The notes under the pieces: model-generated
Seen by the model: only the letters and a program-made list of their open reading frames with translations
Database searches by the model: none
What the model was told of the DNA's origin: nothing
Assembly: GCA_001898505.1 (NCBI GenBank)
Contig: MKTZ01000027.1
Location: 372,001-436,000 of the forward strand
Direction: 5' to 3'
Source: Sphingobacteriales bacterium 50-39
GTDB taxonomy: Bacteria; Bacteroidota; Bacteroidia; Chitinophagales; Chitinophagaceae
Length of the DNA stretch: 64,000 bases
In this document: piece by piece, positions 26,837 to 36,097 of the stretch
How positions within the stretch are numbered: position 1 is the stretch's first letter
Layout: each line of letters opens with the position of its first letter
Program-made: the position numbers and the translations under genes

Positions 26837-27559
26837 ATGAAGACGAGAATACTTTTAGTTGAGGATGAGGCAGACCTGGGCAATGTGGTAAAACAGTATC
26901 TGGAGATATCCGATTTTGAAGTGGACTGGCTGAAGAATGGGAAGCTGGCCTATGAACAGATAAGAAAGGATCCCCGGAATTATCATATCGTCCTCATCGA
27001 TGTATCCATGCCCGAGATGGATGGGTTCGAGCTGGCAGAGAAGATAGTGAGCCTGGGGCACGATATCGCTTTTCTTTTTCTTACCGCCCGTAATGAGAAG
27101 GCCGACAGGCTGCGTGGTTTGAAGATCGGGGCGGACGACTATATTGCAAAGCCTTTTGATGTGGATGAGCTGGTGTTACGGATCAGGAATATCATCCGAA
27201 GGATACCGGCGGCCACACCTGTCGGCAAGGTCAGCGCCCTTGTACGGGGAGATGTACAGTTCCATAAGGATGCGCTAAAGCTTCACATCGGCAAACAGAA
27301 AGATATTGTGCTGACGCCACGGGAATCCGAGCTGCTGGATTATCTCTTCCGCAACGAGAACCGTATCCTGCGGCGTGAGGAGATATTGACACAGCTATGG
27401 GGAGAAAACGACTATTTTTTGGGGCGTAGCCTGGATGTCTTTATCTCGCGTCTGCGCAAGCATCTCAGCGCTTCGAAATTTATCAGTATCGACAACGTTT
27501 ATGGCGTGGGATTTGTCTTCAATGTCCAGGAGATCCCGGGGAGTCATGGAGGGAAGTGA
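26837..27559 (+). CDS. OmpR-family response regulator
   Basis: A 240-aa regulator with receiver residues E9/D10, phospho-acceptor D55 (VLIDVSMPE), T83 region (FLTARN) and K105 (DYIAKPF). The C-terminal winged-helix domain (~130-235) carries LTPRESELLDYLFRNENRILRREEIL and the recognition region LDVFISRLRKHL. It is the cognate partner of the kinase encoded just upstream. It resembles RprY of Bacteroides in layout. A Nudix gene follows after 4 bp, implying one transcript. Confidence 0.94.
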   Translation: MKTRILLVEDEADLGNVVKQYLEISDFEVDWLKNGKLAYEQIRKDPRNYHIVLIDVSMPEMDGFELAEKIVSLGHDIAFLFLTARNEKADRLRGLKIGADDYIAKPFDVDELVLRIRNIIRRIPAATPVGKVSALVRGDVQFHKDALKLHIGKQKDIVLTPRESELLDYLFRNENRILRREEILTQLWGENDYFLGRSLDVFISRLRKHLSASKFISIDNVYGVGFVFNVQEIPGSHGGK

Positions 27560-27563
27560 AATT

Positions 27564-28037
27564 ATGAAGAAGCAAAGCGCGGGCATACTACTATATAGAA
27601 TGATGAATAAGAAGCTGGAGGTCTTTCTTGTTCATCCGGGAGGTCCATTCTGGAAGAATAAGGACGTCGGCGCCTGGACGATCCCGAAAGGGGAGTTCGA
27701 TGGTAATGAGACGGCGCTGGATGCGGCTGTCCGGGAGTTCCGGGAAGAGACGGGGCACGTGTTGGCGGGGTCTTTTCATGCTTTGGCGCCTATCCGGCAG
27801 AAGGGAGGCAAGCAGGTGTTTGCGTGGGCCGTCGCCGGTGATCTCGATCCTGCTACCATTGTCAGCAATACATTTGAGATGGAGTGGCCGCCTCGTAGCG
27901 GTCGTAAACAGACCTTTCCCGAGGTCAGCAAGGGGGCCTGGTTCGATCTGGAGACGGCTGCACAGATCATCAATCCTGCACAGACGGCGCTGTTGGAGGA
28001 GCTGAATAATTCGATAACTTTCCCTGATGGAAAATAA
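27564..28037 (+). CDS. Nudix hydrolase
   Basis: A 157-aa cytosolic Nudix protein. The Nudix box G-x5-E-x7-R-E-x2-E-E-x-G is complete at about 43-65 (GEFDGNE...AVREFREETGHV), and the motif AWTIPKGE precedes it. ATG 27564 is chosen because it lies just after the response-regulator stop; the longer opening upstream is inside that gene in another frame. Nudix enzymes hydrolyse nucleoside diphosphate derivatives; the substrate is unknown. Its end overlaps the epimerase gene by 11 bp. Confidence 0.92.
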   Translation: MKKQSAGILLYRMMNKKLEVFLVHPGGPFWKNKDVGAWTIPKGEFDGNETALDAAVREFREETGHVLAGSFHALAPIRQKGGKQVFAWAVAGDLDPATIVSNTFEMEWPPRSGRKQTFPEVSKGAWFDLETAAQIINPAQTALLEELNNSITFPDGK

Positions 28038-29226
28038 TGCTGCATTGCCGACGGAGTTCCGGGAGGAATTACAACGTATACTCGATTACTGGGCGCGGTT
28101 CACTCCGGATGGAGAGAAGGGAGGATTTTATGGGCAAATGACCAATGACAATGTTGCCGTGCAGGGTGCAATTAAAGGCGCTGTGCTAAACGCACGGATA
28201 CTTTGGGGCTTTGCGGCAGGGTATAATCTGATCCCGGACGCTGCTTATCTGACCATGGCCGGGAGGGCGCTTGGCTATATCATGGAGCATTTTGCCGACA
28301 AGGAATATGGCGGGGTGTATTGGTCGGTGACGGCGGAGGGGGCGCCAGCGGATACGAAGAAACAAATTTATGCTCTTGCCTTTACTATTTATGGGCTGGC
28401 TGAATATTATAGGGCCCAGCCTTTGAAGGGGGCCCTGGATCTTGCGGTGAGCCTGTACAGGGACATAGAAATGTATAGCTATGATGTACAGCGGGGAGGA
28501 TATATGGAGGCGCTGACCCGTGACTGGCAGTCCATCGCCGACCTGCGGCTCAGCGAGAAGGACGTCAATGAGAAGAAAACGATGAATACGCACCTTCATA
28601 TCCTGGAGGCGTATACCAATCTATACCGTGTGTGGCCCGATCCAGCGCTGGGTGGGCGGATCAGGGAGCTCATCCATCTATTCAGGGAGCATATTGTGGA
28701 TGCCCGAACCGGCCATATGCGGCTGTTTTTTGATGAGGACTGGGCGGTACGATCCTCCACTATTTCCTATGGTCATGATATCGAGGCTTCCTGGCTGCTT
28801 GTGGAGGCTGCGGAGGTACTAGGGGGTGCGGTATTGACAGGCGAGGTGCGGGAGTTGAGCCTGCGGATAGCTGTGGCTGCCTGTGAAGGATTGAATGCCG
28901 ACGGGAGCATGCGGTATGAGTGGGATGACCGAGGTATCGTGGATGAGCGGCATTGGTGGGTGCAGGCGGAGGCAATGGTGGGTTTGCTGCATGCCGGGGG
29001 AGTGAGTGGGGACGCTGAATATTACCGGAAGTTCAAGGCAGTCTGGGAGTATACAAAACAATATATTATCGACCGGGAGAAGGGGGAGTGGTTCTGGGGG
29101 CGTCGTGCCGATGGGACTATCATGGAGGGGCAGGATAAGGCCGGGTTTTGGAAATGCCCTTACCATAACAGTCGTGCCTGTATCGAGGTAATCCGGAGGC
29201 TGGGGGCCGACTCTGCATGGCGGTGA
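28027..29226 (+). CDS. AGE-family sugar epimerase (cellobiose 2-epimerase-like)
   Basis: A 399-aa (alpha/alpha)6-barrel protein of the N-acylglucosamine 2-epimerase / cellobiose 2-epimerase family. No signal peptide, so cytosolic. Conserved histidines appear in HLHILEAYTNLYRVW, SYGHDIEASWLL, HWWVQAEAMVG and the C-terminal KCPYHNSRACIEV, which most resembles cellobiose 2-epimerases (interconverting Glc and Man at the reducing end of beta-1,4 disaccharides). A mannose-producing neighbourhood fits. An N-acetylglucosamine 2-epimerase role is the main alternative. It overlaps the Nudix gene by 11 bp. Confidence 0.86.
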   Translation: MENNAALPTEFREELQRILDYWARFTPDGEKGGFYGQMTNDNVAVQGAIKGAVLNARILWGFAAGYNLIPDAAYLTMAGRALGYIMEHFADKEYGGVYWSVTAEGAPADTKKQIYALAFTIYGLAEYYRAQPLKGALDLAVSLYRDIEMYSYDVQRGGYMEALTRDWQSIADLRLSEKDVNEKKTMNTHLHILEAYTNLYRVWPDPALGGRIRELIHLFREHIVDARTGHMRLFFDEDWAVRSSTISYGHDIEASWLLVEAAEVLGGAVLTGEVRELSLRIAVAACEGLNADGSMRYEWDDRGIVDERHWWVQAEAMVGLLHAGGVSGDAEYYRKFKAVWEYTKQYIIDREKGEWFWGRRADGTIMEGQDKAGFWKCPYHNSRACIEVIRRLGADSAWR

Positions 29227-29315
29227 CCAGGAGACTTCCGACCGGCCGGTGAAAAAAATTTTGGGGCCCTGTACGTAAAAAGAATGATTTACCTGTCTTA
29301 TATATTGTAGAGGTA

Positions 29316-29891
29316 TTGCCAATGAAAATTGACGTCAACCAGCTAACTTATTTGCAACAGCTTATTGCCGGAGGCTCTCAAAAGGCCTTCGAGGACCTGT
29401 ACAGGCTTTTCTTTGCACGCCTGTTCAATTTCGCGATGCTGTATGTACATAAGAAAGAGGTGGCCGAGGAGATCGTCAATGACATCATGATAAAGGTTTG
29501 GAATAAAAAGGCTGAACTTGTTGCGGTCCAAAACCTCGAGACCTATCTTTTTGTGGCTGTCCGCAATCATTCGCTCAACTATCTTGCCCAATATTCGCCT
29601 TATCATATAACAGTGGAGGCTGATGGTTCCCAGGGGCAGCTCATCGACCTCAATGATCCCGGCAAGGAGCTGGAGTGGAAGGAGATCTATTTCCGGCTGA
29701 ATCAGGCTATCGACGAGCTGCCCGACCAGTGCCGCACTGTTTTCAAGCTTATAAAGGAGGAGGGGTTTCGCTACAAGCAAGTGGCGGAGATACTGAATAT
29801 CTCGCCCCGGACGGTGGAGACACAGCTTTTTCGAGCTATAAAGAAATTGGATAAGGTGATTGAAAATAACAGAAAGATCAAACTATCATGA
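29316..29891 (+). CDS. ECF RNA polymerase sigma factor (FecI-like)
   Basis: A 191-aa sigma-70 ECF factor: region 2 at ~20-85 (AFEDLYRLFFARLFNFA..., EEIVNDIMIKVW) and region 4 at ~130-180 (LPDQCRTVFKLIKEEGFRYKQVAEILNISPRTVETQL). It is released by the anti-sigma factor encoded next (4-bp overlap), which senses substrate binding at the STN-domain SusC. It should drive transcription of PUL 2. ATG 29322 is an alternative start. It begins an eleven-gene co-directional run. Confidence 0.94.
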   Translation: MPMKIDVNQLTYLQQLIAGGSQKAFEDLYRLFFARLFNFAMLYVHKKEVAEEIVNDIMIKVWNKKAELVAVQNLETYLFVAVRNHSLNYLAQYSPYHITVEADGSQGQLIDLNDPGKELEWKEIYFRLNQAIDELPDQCRTVFKLIKEEGFRYKQVAEILNISPRTVETQLFRAIKKLDKVIENNRKIKLS

Positions 29892-30913
29892 ACAAGGACC
29901 ATATATTGGAATTAATGGCGCGCAAGCTATCCGGGGAAGCCACCCAGGAGGAATTGCGTGAACTGCAGGAGCATTTGTCTGCAGATGCTGCAGCGGGGGA
30001 AAGGAGCAAGGTCCTCGATCAGTTCTGGTCACGACAAGAGGATGGGGCACATCCCTCCGTAGACGAGAATTTGAAGAAAGTGTTGGGTGGACTGAACCTT
30101 ACGCCGACCAGTGCATCTATTGTTCCAATCAAGCGGCGGCGCGGGTGGATGTGGGCGGCTGCCATGGTTTTGGTCCTGTGCTGTGTGGGGGCTTTGGTTT
30201 TTGTGAGCCGGAGAGATCGGTCGGATGCGCTGGCGTCGCTGGTGGAAAAGCACAATGCAAAAGGAACCAAGAGCATCATACAGCTGTCCGATGGCAGTAA
30301 AATATGGCTGAATGCGGACAGCAAATTGAAATATCCGGAGGTCTTTAAGGGTGATACCCGTGAAGTATATCTGAATGGAGAAGCTTTTTTCGATGTAGCG
30401 AAGAGCAAGGGGCATCCTTTTATCATTCATCTGGCCAGCGGAACCATACAGGTATTGGGCACTTCGTTCAATGTCCGTGCGTATGACAACGAGCCGGTGG
30501 TAGAGACCTCCGTGGCTACGGGCAGGATTGCATTTATCCCGAAATACAGGATGGGCCATAAAAAGGAGGATACCGTGTATCTGGCTCCCGACCATAAGGC
30601 CAGCTTTACGTTCGATGCTGATGAGGTGCGTACCAGCGCTACCTCGAGCAGGGAAGACAAGGCCTGGACGGAAGGCAAGCTCATATTCCGTGGTATGACC
30701 ATGGAGCAGATCGCTGTCGAGCTGGAAAGGAATTTTGGGAAGAAGGTGGTGTTTGTGGACAATGGACCAAAGACATTTGTTTTTACAGGAAGTTTCGAGA
30801 ACAATACGCTGGATGAGATCATGTATTATCTCACCATAACAAAGAATTTCAGCTATAAGATAACCAATACTGAACTGCTGATCGCGGCTTCGGCCAGTCA
30901 GCTCACCAATTAA
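29888..30913 (+). CDS. FecR-family anti-sigma factor
   Basis: A 341-aa inner-membrane anti-sigma factor. The cytoplasmic N-terminal part binds the sigma factor (residues 1-85), a single TM helix spans ~87-106 (GWMWAAAMVLVLCCVGALVFV), and the periplasmic part has a FecR domain (~125-225, VEKHNAKGTKSIIQLSDGSKIWLNADS...) and a C-terminal DUF4974 (~265-335). It should contact the STN domain of the SusC encoded next. It overlaps the sigma gene by 4 bp (ATGA). Confidence 0.95.
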   Translation: MNKDHILELMARKLSGEATQEELRELQEHLSADAAAGERSKVLDQFWSRQEDGAHPSVDENLKKVLGGLNLTPTSASIVPIKRRRGWMWAAAMVLVLCCVGALVFVSRRDRSDALASLVEKHNAKGTKSIIQLSDGSKIWLNADSKLKYPEVFKGDTREVYLNGEAFFDVAKSKGHPFIIHLASGTIQVLGTSFNVRAYDNEPVVETSVATGRIAFIPKYRMGHKKEDTVYLAPDHKASFTFDADEVRTSATSSREDKAWTEGKLIFRGMTMEQIAVELERNFGKKVVFVDNGPKTFVFTGSFENNTLDEIMYYLTITKNFSYKITNTELLIAASASQLTN

Positions 30914-30941
30914 TTAGCATTCATTAAATAAAACGATTGCC

Positions 30942-33900
30942 ATGAATACAGCAACCTCAGCCTCACGGCGGCTGTTGACCCGTTATTCGTCGACCTGTAT
31001 ATTATCCGCCTGGTTGCTCCTGAGCGTATTTCCGTTGAGATCGCAGACCGCCTTTTCCTCGCCTTTGAAAAGCTGGGCGCCCTTCCAGACGCAGGATCAC
31101 AAGATCACGCTGCAGGTGAAGAACGAGAAGCTCTCGTCCGTGCTGGAAAAGATCGAGAAGCAGTCGAGCTTTGTATTTGTCTATGCCAACGACGAGATCA
31201 ATCCCCTCCGTAAGGTCACTATTTCGATGAAGGAGAAAAATCTGAACGATGCCCTCGCGGAATTGCTGACGCCGCTGAATATCAGCTATGAGCTGGTCAA
31301 CGACAAGATCATCCTCAAGCCTGTCAAGCCTTCCGTCCCTTTAGCAGGCGGCAGTAGCGGAGAAGAGGTAAAAAAAGATGAGCCCGCTGCTACTGCCAGA
31401 CCCAATGAAGACATCATCCTCGAAGGCCGTATCGTTGACGCCAACGGAAAAGGGCTGTCCGGGGCCAGCGTACAGCTGTCCGGCACCAATCTGGGGACCA
31501 CTACCAATGAGGAAGGCCGCTTTAGCCTGCGTATCCCGGAGGAGCGGTTTGGCAACGGCGTGCTGTCCATTTCCTCTGTGGGCTATATACGTCAGGATGT
31601 CGCATTGTCGGGAAAGCGGACATTTCTTGTCCGTCTGGAGTCGGATAACAAGGAGCTGAACGAAGTGGTGGTGGTAGGGTATGCTACCCAAAAGAAGATA
31701 TCCGTCACCGGCGCCGTGGATGCCATCAATAAAAAAGCCATCGAGGACCGGCCCGTCACCAATGTGCTGCTGGCTCTTCAGGGTACCAGTCCCAATCTTA
31801 TCATCCAACAGACGAATTTCGAGCCGGGGCAGGGTGTCAATCTCAATATCCGCGGTTTGGGTACTACAGGCGATAACACACCTCTTATCGTCATCGACGG
31901 CATACCGGGTGGGGATATCAATCTGCTCAACCCCAACGATATCGAAAGCGTGTCCATCTTAAAGGATGCGGGCAGCGCCGCCATCTATGGCTCCCGGAGC
32001 GCCAACGGCGTTATACTGGTGACCACCAAAAAAGGCAAGAGGAACCAGGCTCCCGTCGTCAGCTATACGGGGATCTATGGCATGCAATCGCCCCGCATAA
32101 CCTATACTCCTGTGCATGCGTGGGAGAATGCTTATTATAAGAACGAATCACTTGTCAACTCCGGTCTGCAGCCTGTGTTTACTCCTGAACAGATACAGCA
32201 ATTCAAGACACAGGGCGACGGCGACTGGCGGCTGAACAATATCCTGCACGATGCCGCGCAGCAGACACATAACCTTAGCATCAGCGGGGGCGGTGCGAGC
32301 AATACCTATATGGTGTCCCTTGGCTATCTGGATCAGAAAAGTAATTTCATCGGTCCGAATTACGGATTACAGCGATATAATTTGCGGGTGAACCAGACTA
32401 CTGAGTGGGGGCATTTTAAGCTGAATACCATTATCGGATATGCGAAGACAAGGATCAAGGACCATTCCACTGTTTCGGCCAACCTGGTGGTCGATGCGGG
32501 CAGGGTTCCTCTTTATTATAATTTCCAGGACTCTGCCGGCGATTATCTCACCAATGCCGTATCTGCCCAATACAATCCAAAGGGCATCCTTGAAAAAGGT
32601 GGCTACCGGATGCTGGACAACAACGAGGTCTTTGGGAATTTCAACGGTGAGTATGCTATCACCAAGGATCTTAAAGTGCGTGGCGTCTTTGGGGGTACCG
32701 TGACCAATAACAGCACGTATGGGCGTACGCTGGAGGTGGACTTTGTTCCGTCGAGCAACTACGGGGCGGATAAGTCTGTTTCGAACTACAACTACAAGGG
32801 GCTGTTCACCAATCTGCAATTGCTGGCCGAGTATATGCATACTTTTGCCGGGGTGCATGATGTGCATGTCCTTATCGGAGGGGCTAATGAGTCCTATAAA
32901 GGGGAAGAGGACCAATTGGTAAAGACGCAGACCGATGCGCTCGGACGTCCTACCAGCACTACCGTTACCGACCCCAACAACAGCTATACGTCCAATGCCA
33001 CCAAGCCCGATGGCAATCCCGCTACCACCGAGACCAGTCTCAACTCTCTTTTTGGCCGTGCTGCGTACAGCTATAGGGACAAGTACTTCGCAGAGTTCAA
33101 TTTCAGGATGGATGGATCGTCGAAGTTTGCGGCCGGTCATCGTTGGGGTGGATTCCCCTCCGGCGCTGTGGCGTGGCGGGTGACGGAGGAAGAGTTTATG
33201 CGGCCCGTGAAAGACCTTTTGGGAGATATCAAGATCAGGGCCTCTTATGGGATACTGGGCAATCAGAATATTGCCGCCTACCGGTATCAGACCAATTTCT
33301 CCAATTACCAGGGGGCGTATGGTTTTAACAATACGGCAGTCACCGGCGCGCGCTATGTCCTTGGTAATCCCGAGATCACCTGGGAAAAGGCGACCACTTT
33401 CAATATCGGCGGCGACCTGAGCCTGCTGAACAGGAAGCTGGATGTGTCCGTGGATTATTTTGACAAGACCACCCGGGACATTCTTGATCAACGCCAGGAT
33501 ATCCCCGCCATCTTTGGCGTATCGAATCTGCCGCCTTACAATGTGGCCACCGTGCAGAACAGGGGTTGGGAGCTTAGGGTATCTTATACGTTGTCAGGCA
33601 GACTGCTGACGCAGACATTCTCTGTGAACCTGTCGGATAATCTGAACACGTTGAAGAAACTATCCGGCGGCGAGAGCCAGCAGATACAGCAGATGGAAGA
33701 ATATCAGATCGTGCGGAAGGTCGGACAGCCCATCACCGTATACCAGGGATACCGGACCAATGGGTTTTTCCAGACACTGGATGATCTCAATAAGTATCCC
33801 CGACTGGCCGGGACCACTGTCTCACCCGGCGACTTAAAATTCGTGGACAGGAATCATGATGGTGTAATAGATCAGAATGATAAATTTATTCTCGGTAATC

Positions 33901-34430
33901 CTTTTCCCCGTTATACGTTCGGATTTACCTATACTGCCAGCATCAAGGGCTTCGATATATTGCTTTTTGTACAGGGAGTTGGGAAGCGGGATGAGATGAT
34001 CCGTGGCGAGCAGGTAGAGCCCTTCCACGTAGGATACTCCGGTACCATGTATACCCATCAAACGGATTTTTGGACGCCTACTCATCCCAATGCCAAGCGA
34101 CCGAAGCTGGCCGAGAATGGTTCGCCGTCGAATACCAATAATTACCGCACCGGCTCCGACCTCTTCCTGTTCAATGCAGCCTATGCCCGGCTGAAGAATC
34201 TCCAGATAGGGTATACCCTTCCGCAGGCATTGACGAGAAAGGCCCGGATACAAAAGGCACGGATCTATTTCACCGGGCAGAATCTTGTCACGTTGAGCAA
34301 GCTGAACTTCCTGGACCCAGAGATCACGGAATTCAATAACAACACCGGATTTGGAGTAGGGGCCAATAGCGGCAGAGCTTATCCCATGCCTATATTCACC
34401 GGCTTTGGCATAGACATCACCTTTTTATAA
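30942..34430 (+). CDS. SusC-type TonB-dependent transducer with STN domain (PUL 2)
   Basis: A 1162-aa outer-membrane transporter. After the signal region (to ~40) it has an STN domain (~52-110, ITLQVKNEKLSSVLEKIEKQSSFVFVY), a linker, a carboxypeptidase-like domain (~155-235), the TonB box/plug (NEVVVVGYATQKKISVTGAVD) and the barrel. The STN domain pairs with the FecR protein, giving cell-surface signalling to the ECF sigma factor. Alpha-mannan fragments are the likely cargo, because two GH76 genes lie downstream (inference). It starts 28 bp after FecR. Confidence 0.96.
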   Translation: MNTATSASRRLLTRYSSTCILSAWLLLSVFPLRSQTAFSSPLKSWAPFQTQDHKITLQVKNEKLSSVLEKIEKQSSFVFVYANDEINPLRKVTISMKEKNLNDALAELLTPLNISYELVNDKIILKPVKPSVPLAGGSSGEEVKKDEPAATARPNEDIILEGRIVDANGKGLSGASVQLSGTNLGTTTNEEGRFSLRIPEERFGNGVLSISSVGYIRQDVALSGKRTFLVRLESDNKELNEVVVVGYATQKKISVTGAVDAINKKAIEDRPVTNVLLALQGTSPNLIIQQTNFEPGQGVNLNIRGLGTTGDNTPLIVIDGIPGGDINLLNPNDIESVSILKDAGSAAIYGSRSANGVILVTTKKGKRNQAPVVSYTGIYGMQSPRITYTPVHAWENAYYKNESLVNSGLQPVFTPEQIQQFKTQGDGDWRLNNILHDAAQQTHNLSISGGGASNTYMVSLGYLDQKSNFIGPNYGLQRYNLRVNQTTEWGHFKLNTIIGYAKTRIKDHSTVSANLVVDAGRVPLYYNFQDSAGDYLTNAVSAQYNPKGILEKGGYRMLDNNEVFGNFNGEYAITKDLKVRGVFGGTVTNNSTYGRTLEVDFVPSSNYGADKSVSNYNYKGLFTNLQLLAEYMHTFAGVHDVHVLIGGANESYKGEEDQLVKTQTDALGRPTSTTVTDPNNSYTSNATKPDGNPATTETSLNSLFGRAAYSYRDKYFAEFNFRMDGSSKFAAGHRWGGFPSGAVAWRVTEEEFMRPVKDLLGDIKIRASYGILGNQNIAAYRYQTNFSNYQGAYGFNNTAVTGARYVLGNPEITWEKATTFNIGGDLSLLNRKLDVSVDYFDKTTRDILDQRQDIPAIFGVSNLPPYNVATVQNRGWELRVSYTLSGRLLTQTFSVNLSDNLNTLKKLSGGESQQIQQMEEYQIVRKVGQPITVYQGYRTNGFFQTLDDLNKYPRLAGTTVSPGDLKFVDRNHDGVIDQNDKFILGNPFPRYTFGFTYTASIKGFDILLFVQGVGKRDEMIRGEQVEPFHVGYSGTMYTHQTDFWTPTHPNAKRPKLAENGSPSNTNNYRTGSDLFLFNAAYARLKNLQIGYTLPQALTRKARIQKARIYFTGQNLVTLSKLNFLDPEITEFNNNTGFGVGANSGRAYPMPIFTGFGIDITFL

Positions 34431-34447
34431 TATCCAATCATCGCCAT

Positions 34448-36073
34448 ATGACTATAAAGAAAATTTTTTCATGGTTATTCTTCGTCTGGGCTCTGTCCGG
34501 ATGCAAGAAGCTGGACCTTGCCCCAAGCGACCGGTACACAGAGCTTACTTTCTGGCAGGTGGATGACAACGTGAACAATGCCCTGAATAATATTTACAAC
34601 AGCATCTTCACCAGCAATCCTTTTTTCTACAACGAGGCGTTGAGCGATAATGCCTATACCCGGCTCGGGATCAGCGCCGGGAATGTGGATGCCATTTCAT
34701 CCGGCAGTTTCACCGTAGATCTGAACAGGTTCTCTTCCGACTGGGCGTATTACTATGCGGGGATAAAGTCTTGTAATATCTTTTTGGGCAATGTAGATAA
34801 GAATACCACGCTGCCTGCCGCTACGCGGGACAGGATGAAGGCCGAGACCCGGTTTATCAGGGCATGGCATTATTTCAACCTGATGAAATGGTGGGGTGAT
34901 GTGCCCTTATTGAAAGAGGATATCACTGCGGACCAGGCCAAGACTATGGCGCGCACGCCGCGCGCCGATGTATTGCAATTTATTACCGACGAGCTGGATG
35001 CGGCTGCAGCTTCTCTGCCTACCCGTGATCAGTATGCCGCTGCCGACAGGGGAAGGGTTACCAAGGGCGCCGCGCTGGCGCTTAAGGCAAGAGTGTTATT
35101 GTATGAGGGGGATCGTATGGCCGATGTCGTCACTATCTGCGAACAACTGATGAACAACCAGGCGCAAAATGGGACCTATAGCCTGTACGGCAACTATGAA
35201 GATCTTTTCAAGTCTTCTTCCAAATATAATTCCGAGGTGATCTTTGATCTGGCCTATGTGCTGAATACCCGGATGTGGGGGGATTATATCGATTTTGCGC
35301 CGTTGAGCGTGGGGGCGCGCAGCAATAATCTGGCGCCTACGCAGGAGCTGGTGGACTCCTATATCATGACCAATGGAAAGGCTATTGGCGATACCGGATC
35401 GGGATACGATGAGAACAACCCTTATGCCAACCGTGATCCCCGCCTGTCGGCTACTGTTGTATATGATCAGTTCGTATGGAAGAATGCGGATGGAAGCACG
35501 CAAACAATCTATATAAAGCCCGGATCGTCTCCTGCGGGGCAGGAGCAGAATGAGTACAAGGCGTCGGGTCAGGGTACCGCCACCGGCTATTATTGGCGTA
35601 AGTATTGGGACCCTGTATCTGTGCCCACGCTGCAATTTGGTTCCAATCTGATATTGATACGCTATGCAGAGGTGCTGCTGATGTATGCCGAGGCTAAGAA
35701 TAGTTTAGGGCAGATGACATCCGATGTATGGGATAAGACAATCGGGGCGCTTCGTCAGCGGGCTGGATTTACGGATGCAGGCGCGTTGGGTTTTCCCGGC
35801 GCCGGCGCTGATCTTACGTCTATCATCCGGAATGAGCGGCGGTCGGAGTTCGCGTTGGAGGGGCTCAGGATAGATGATATCCGCCGGTGGAAGATTGCGG
35901 AGACCGTGATGAATGGCTGGGCCCATGGCGCCCAATATGGCGATCCTGCCGTCGACAATGGGTATCTGCGTGCACAGCTACGCACCTTCGACAAGAACAA
36001 ACATTATCTCTGGCCCGTGCCTTCTTCCGAGCTCGTGAAGGACAGCAAGCTGACGCAAAATCCAAATTATTAA
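34448..36073 (+). CDS. SusD/RagB-family lipoprotein (PUL 2)
   Basis: A 541-aa surface lipoprotein (LSGC, Cys19) with SusD features: KKLDLAPSDRYTELTFWQ at the N-terminus, R-F-I-R-A-W-H-Y-F-N-L, and C-terminal RNERRSEFALEGLRIDDIRRWK and YLWPVPSSEL. It forms the substrate-capturing lid of the SusC encoded 17 bp upstream. It differs strongly in sequence from the SusD of PUL 1 and PUL 3, as expected for a different ligand. Confidence 0.95.
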   Translation: MTIKKIFSWLFFVWALSGCKKLDLAPSDRYTELTFWQVDDNVNNALNNIYNSIFTSNPFFYNEALSDNAYTRLGISAGNVDAISSGSFTVDLNRFSSDWAYYYAGIKSCNIFLGNVDKNTTLPAATRDRMKAETRFIRAWHYFNLMKWWGDVPLLKEDITADQAKTMARTPRADVLQFITDELDAAAASLPTRDQYAAADRGRVTKGAALALKARVLLYEGDRMADVVTICEQLMNNQAQNGTYSLYGNYEDLFKSSSKYNSEVIFDLAYVLNTRMWGDYIDFAPLSVGARSNNLAPTQELVDSYIMTNGKAIGDTGSGYDENNPYANRDPRLSATVVYDQFVWKNADGSTQTIYIKPGSSPAGQEQNEYKASGQGTATGYYWRKYWDPVSVPTLQFGSNLILIRYAEVLLMYAEAKNSLGQMTSDVWDKTIGALRQRAGFTDAGALGFPGAGADLTSIIRNERRSEFALEGLRIDDIRRWKIAETVMNGWAHGAQYGDPAVDNGYLRAQLRTFDKNKHYLWPVPSSELVKDSKLTQNPNY

Positions 36074-36097
36074 TAGACTTTTTTTAAACTACGCTGT

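Noticed and set aside
32367-33491. 374-codon open frame antisense to PUL 2 susC
   Set aside because: Mirrors SusC coding constraint; no start context, signal or domain.
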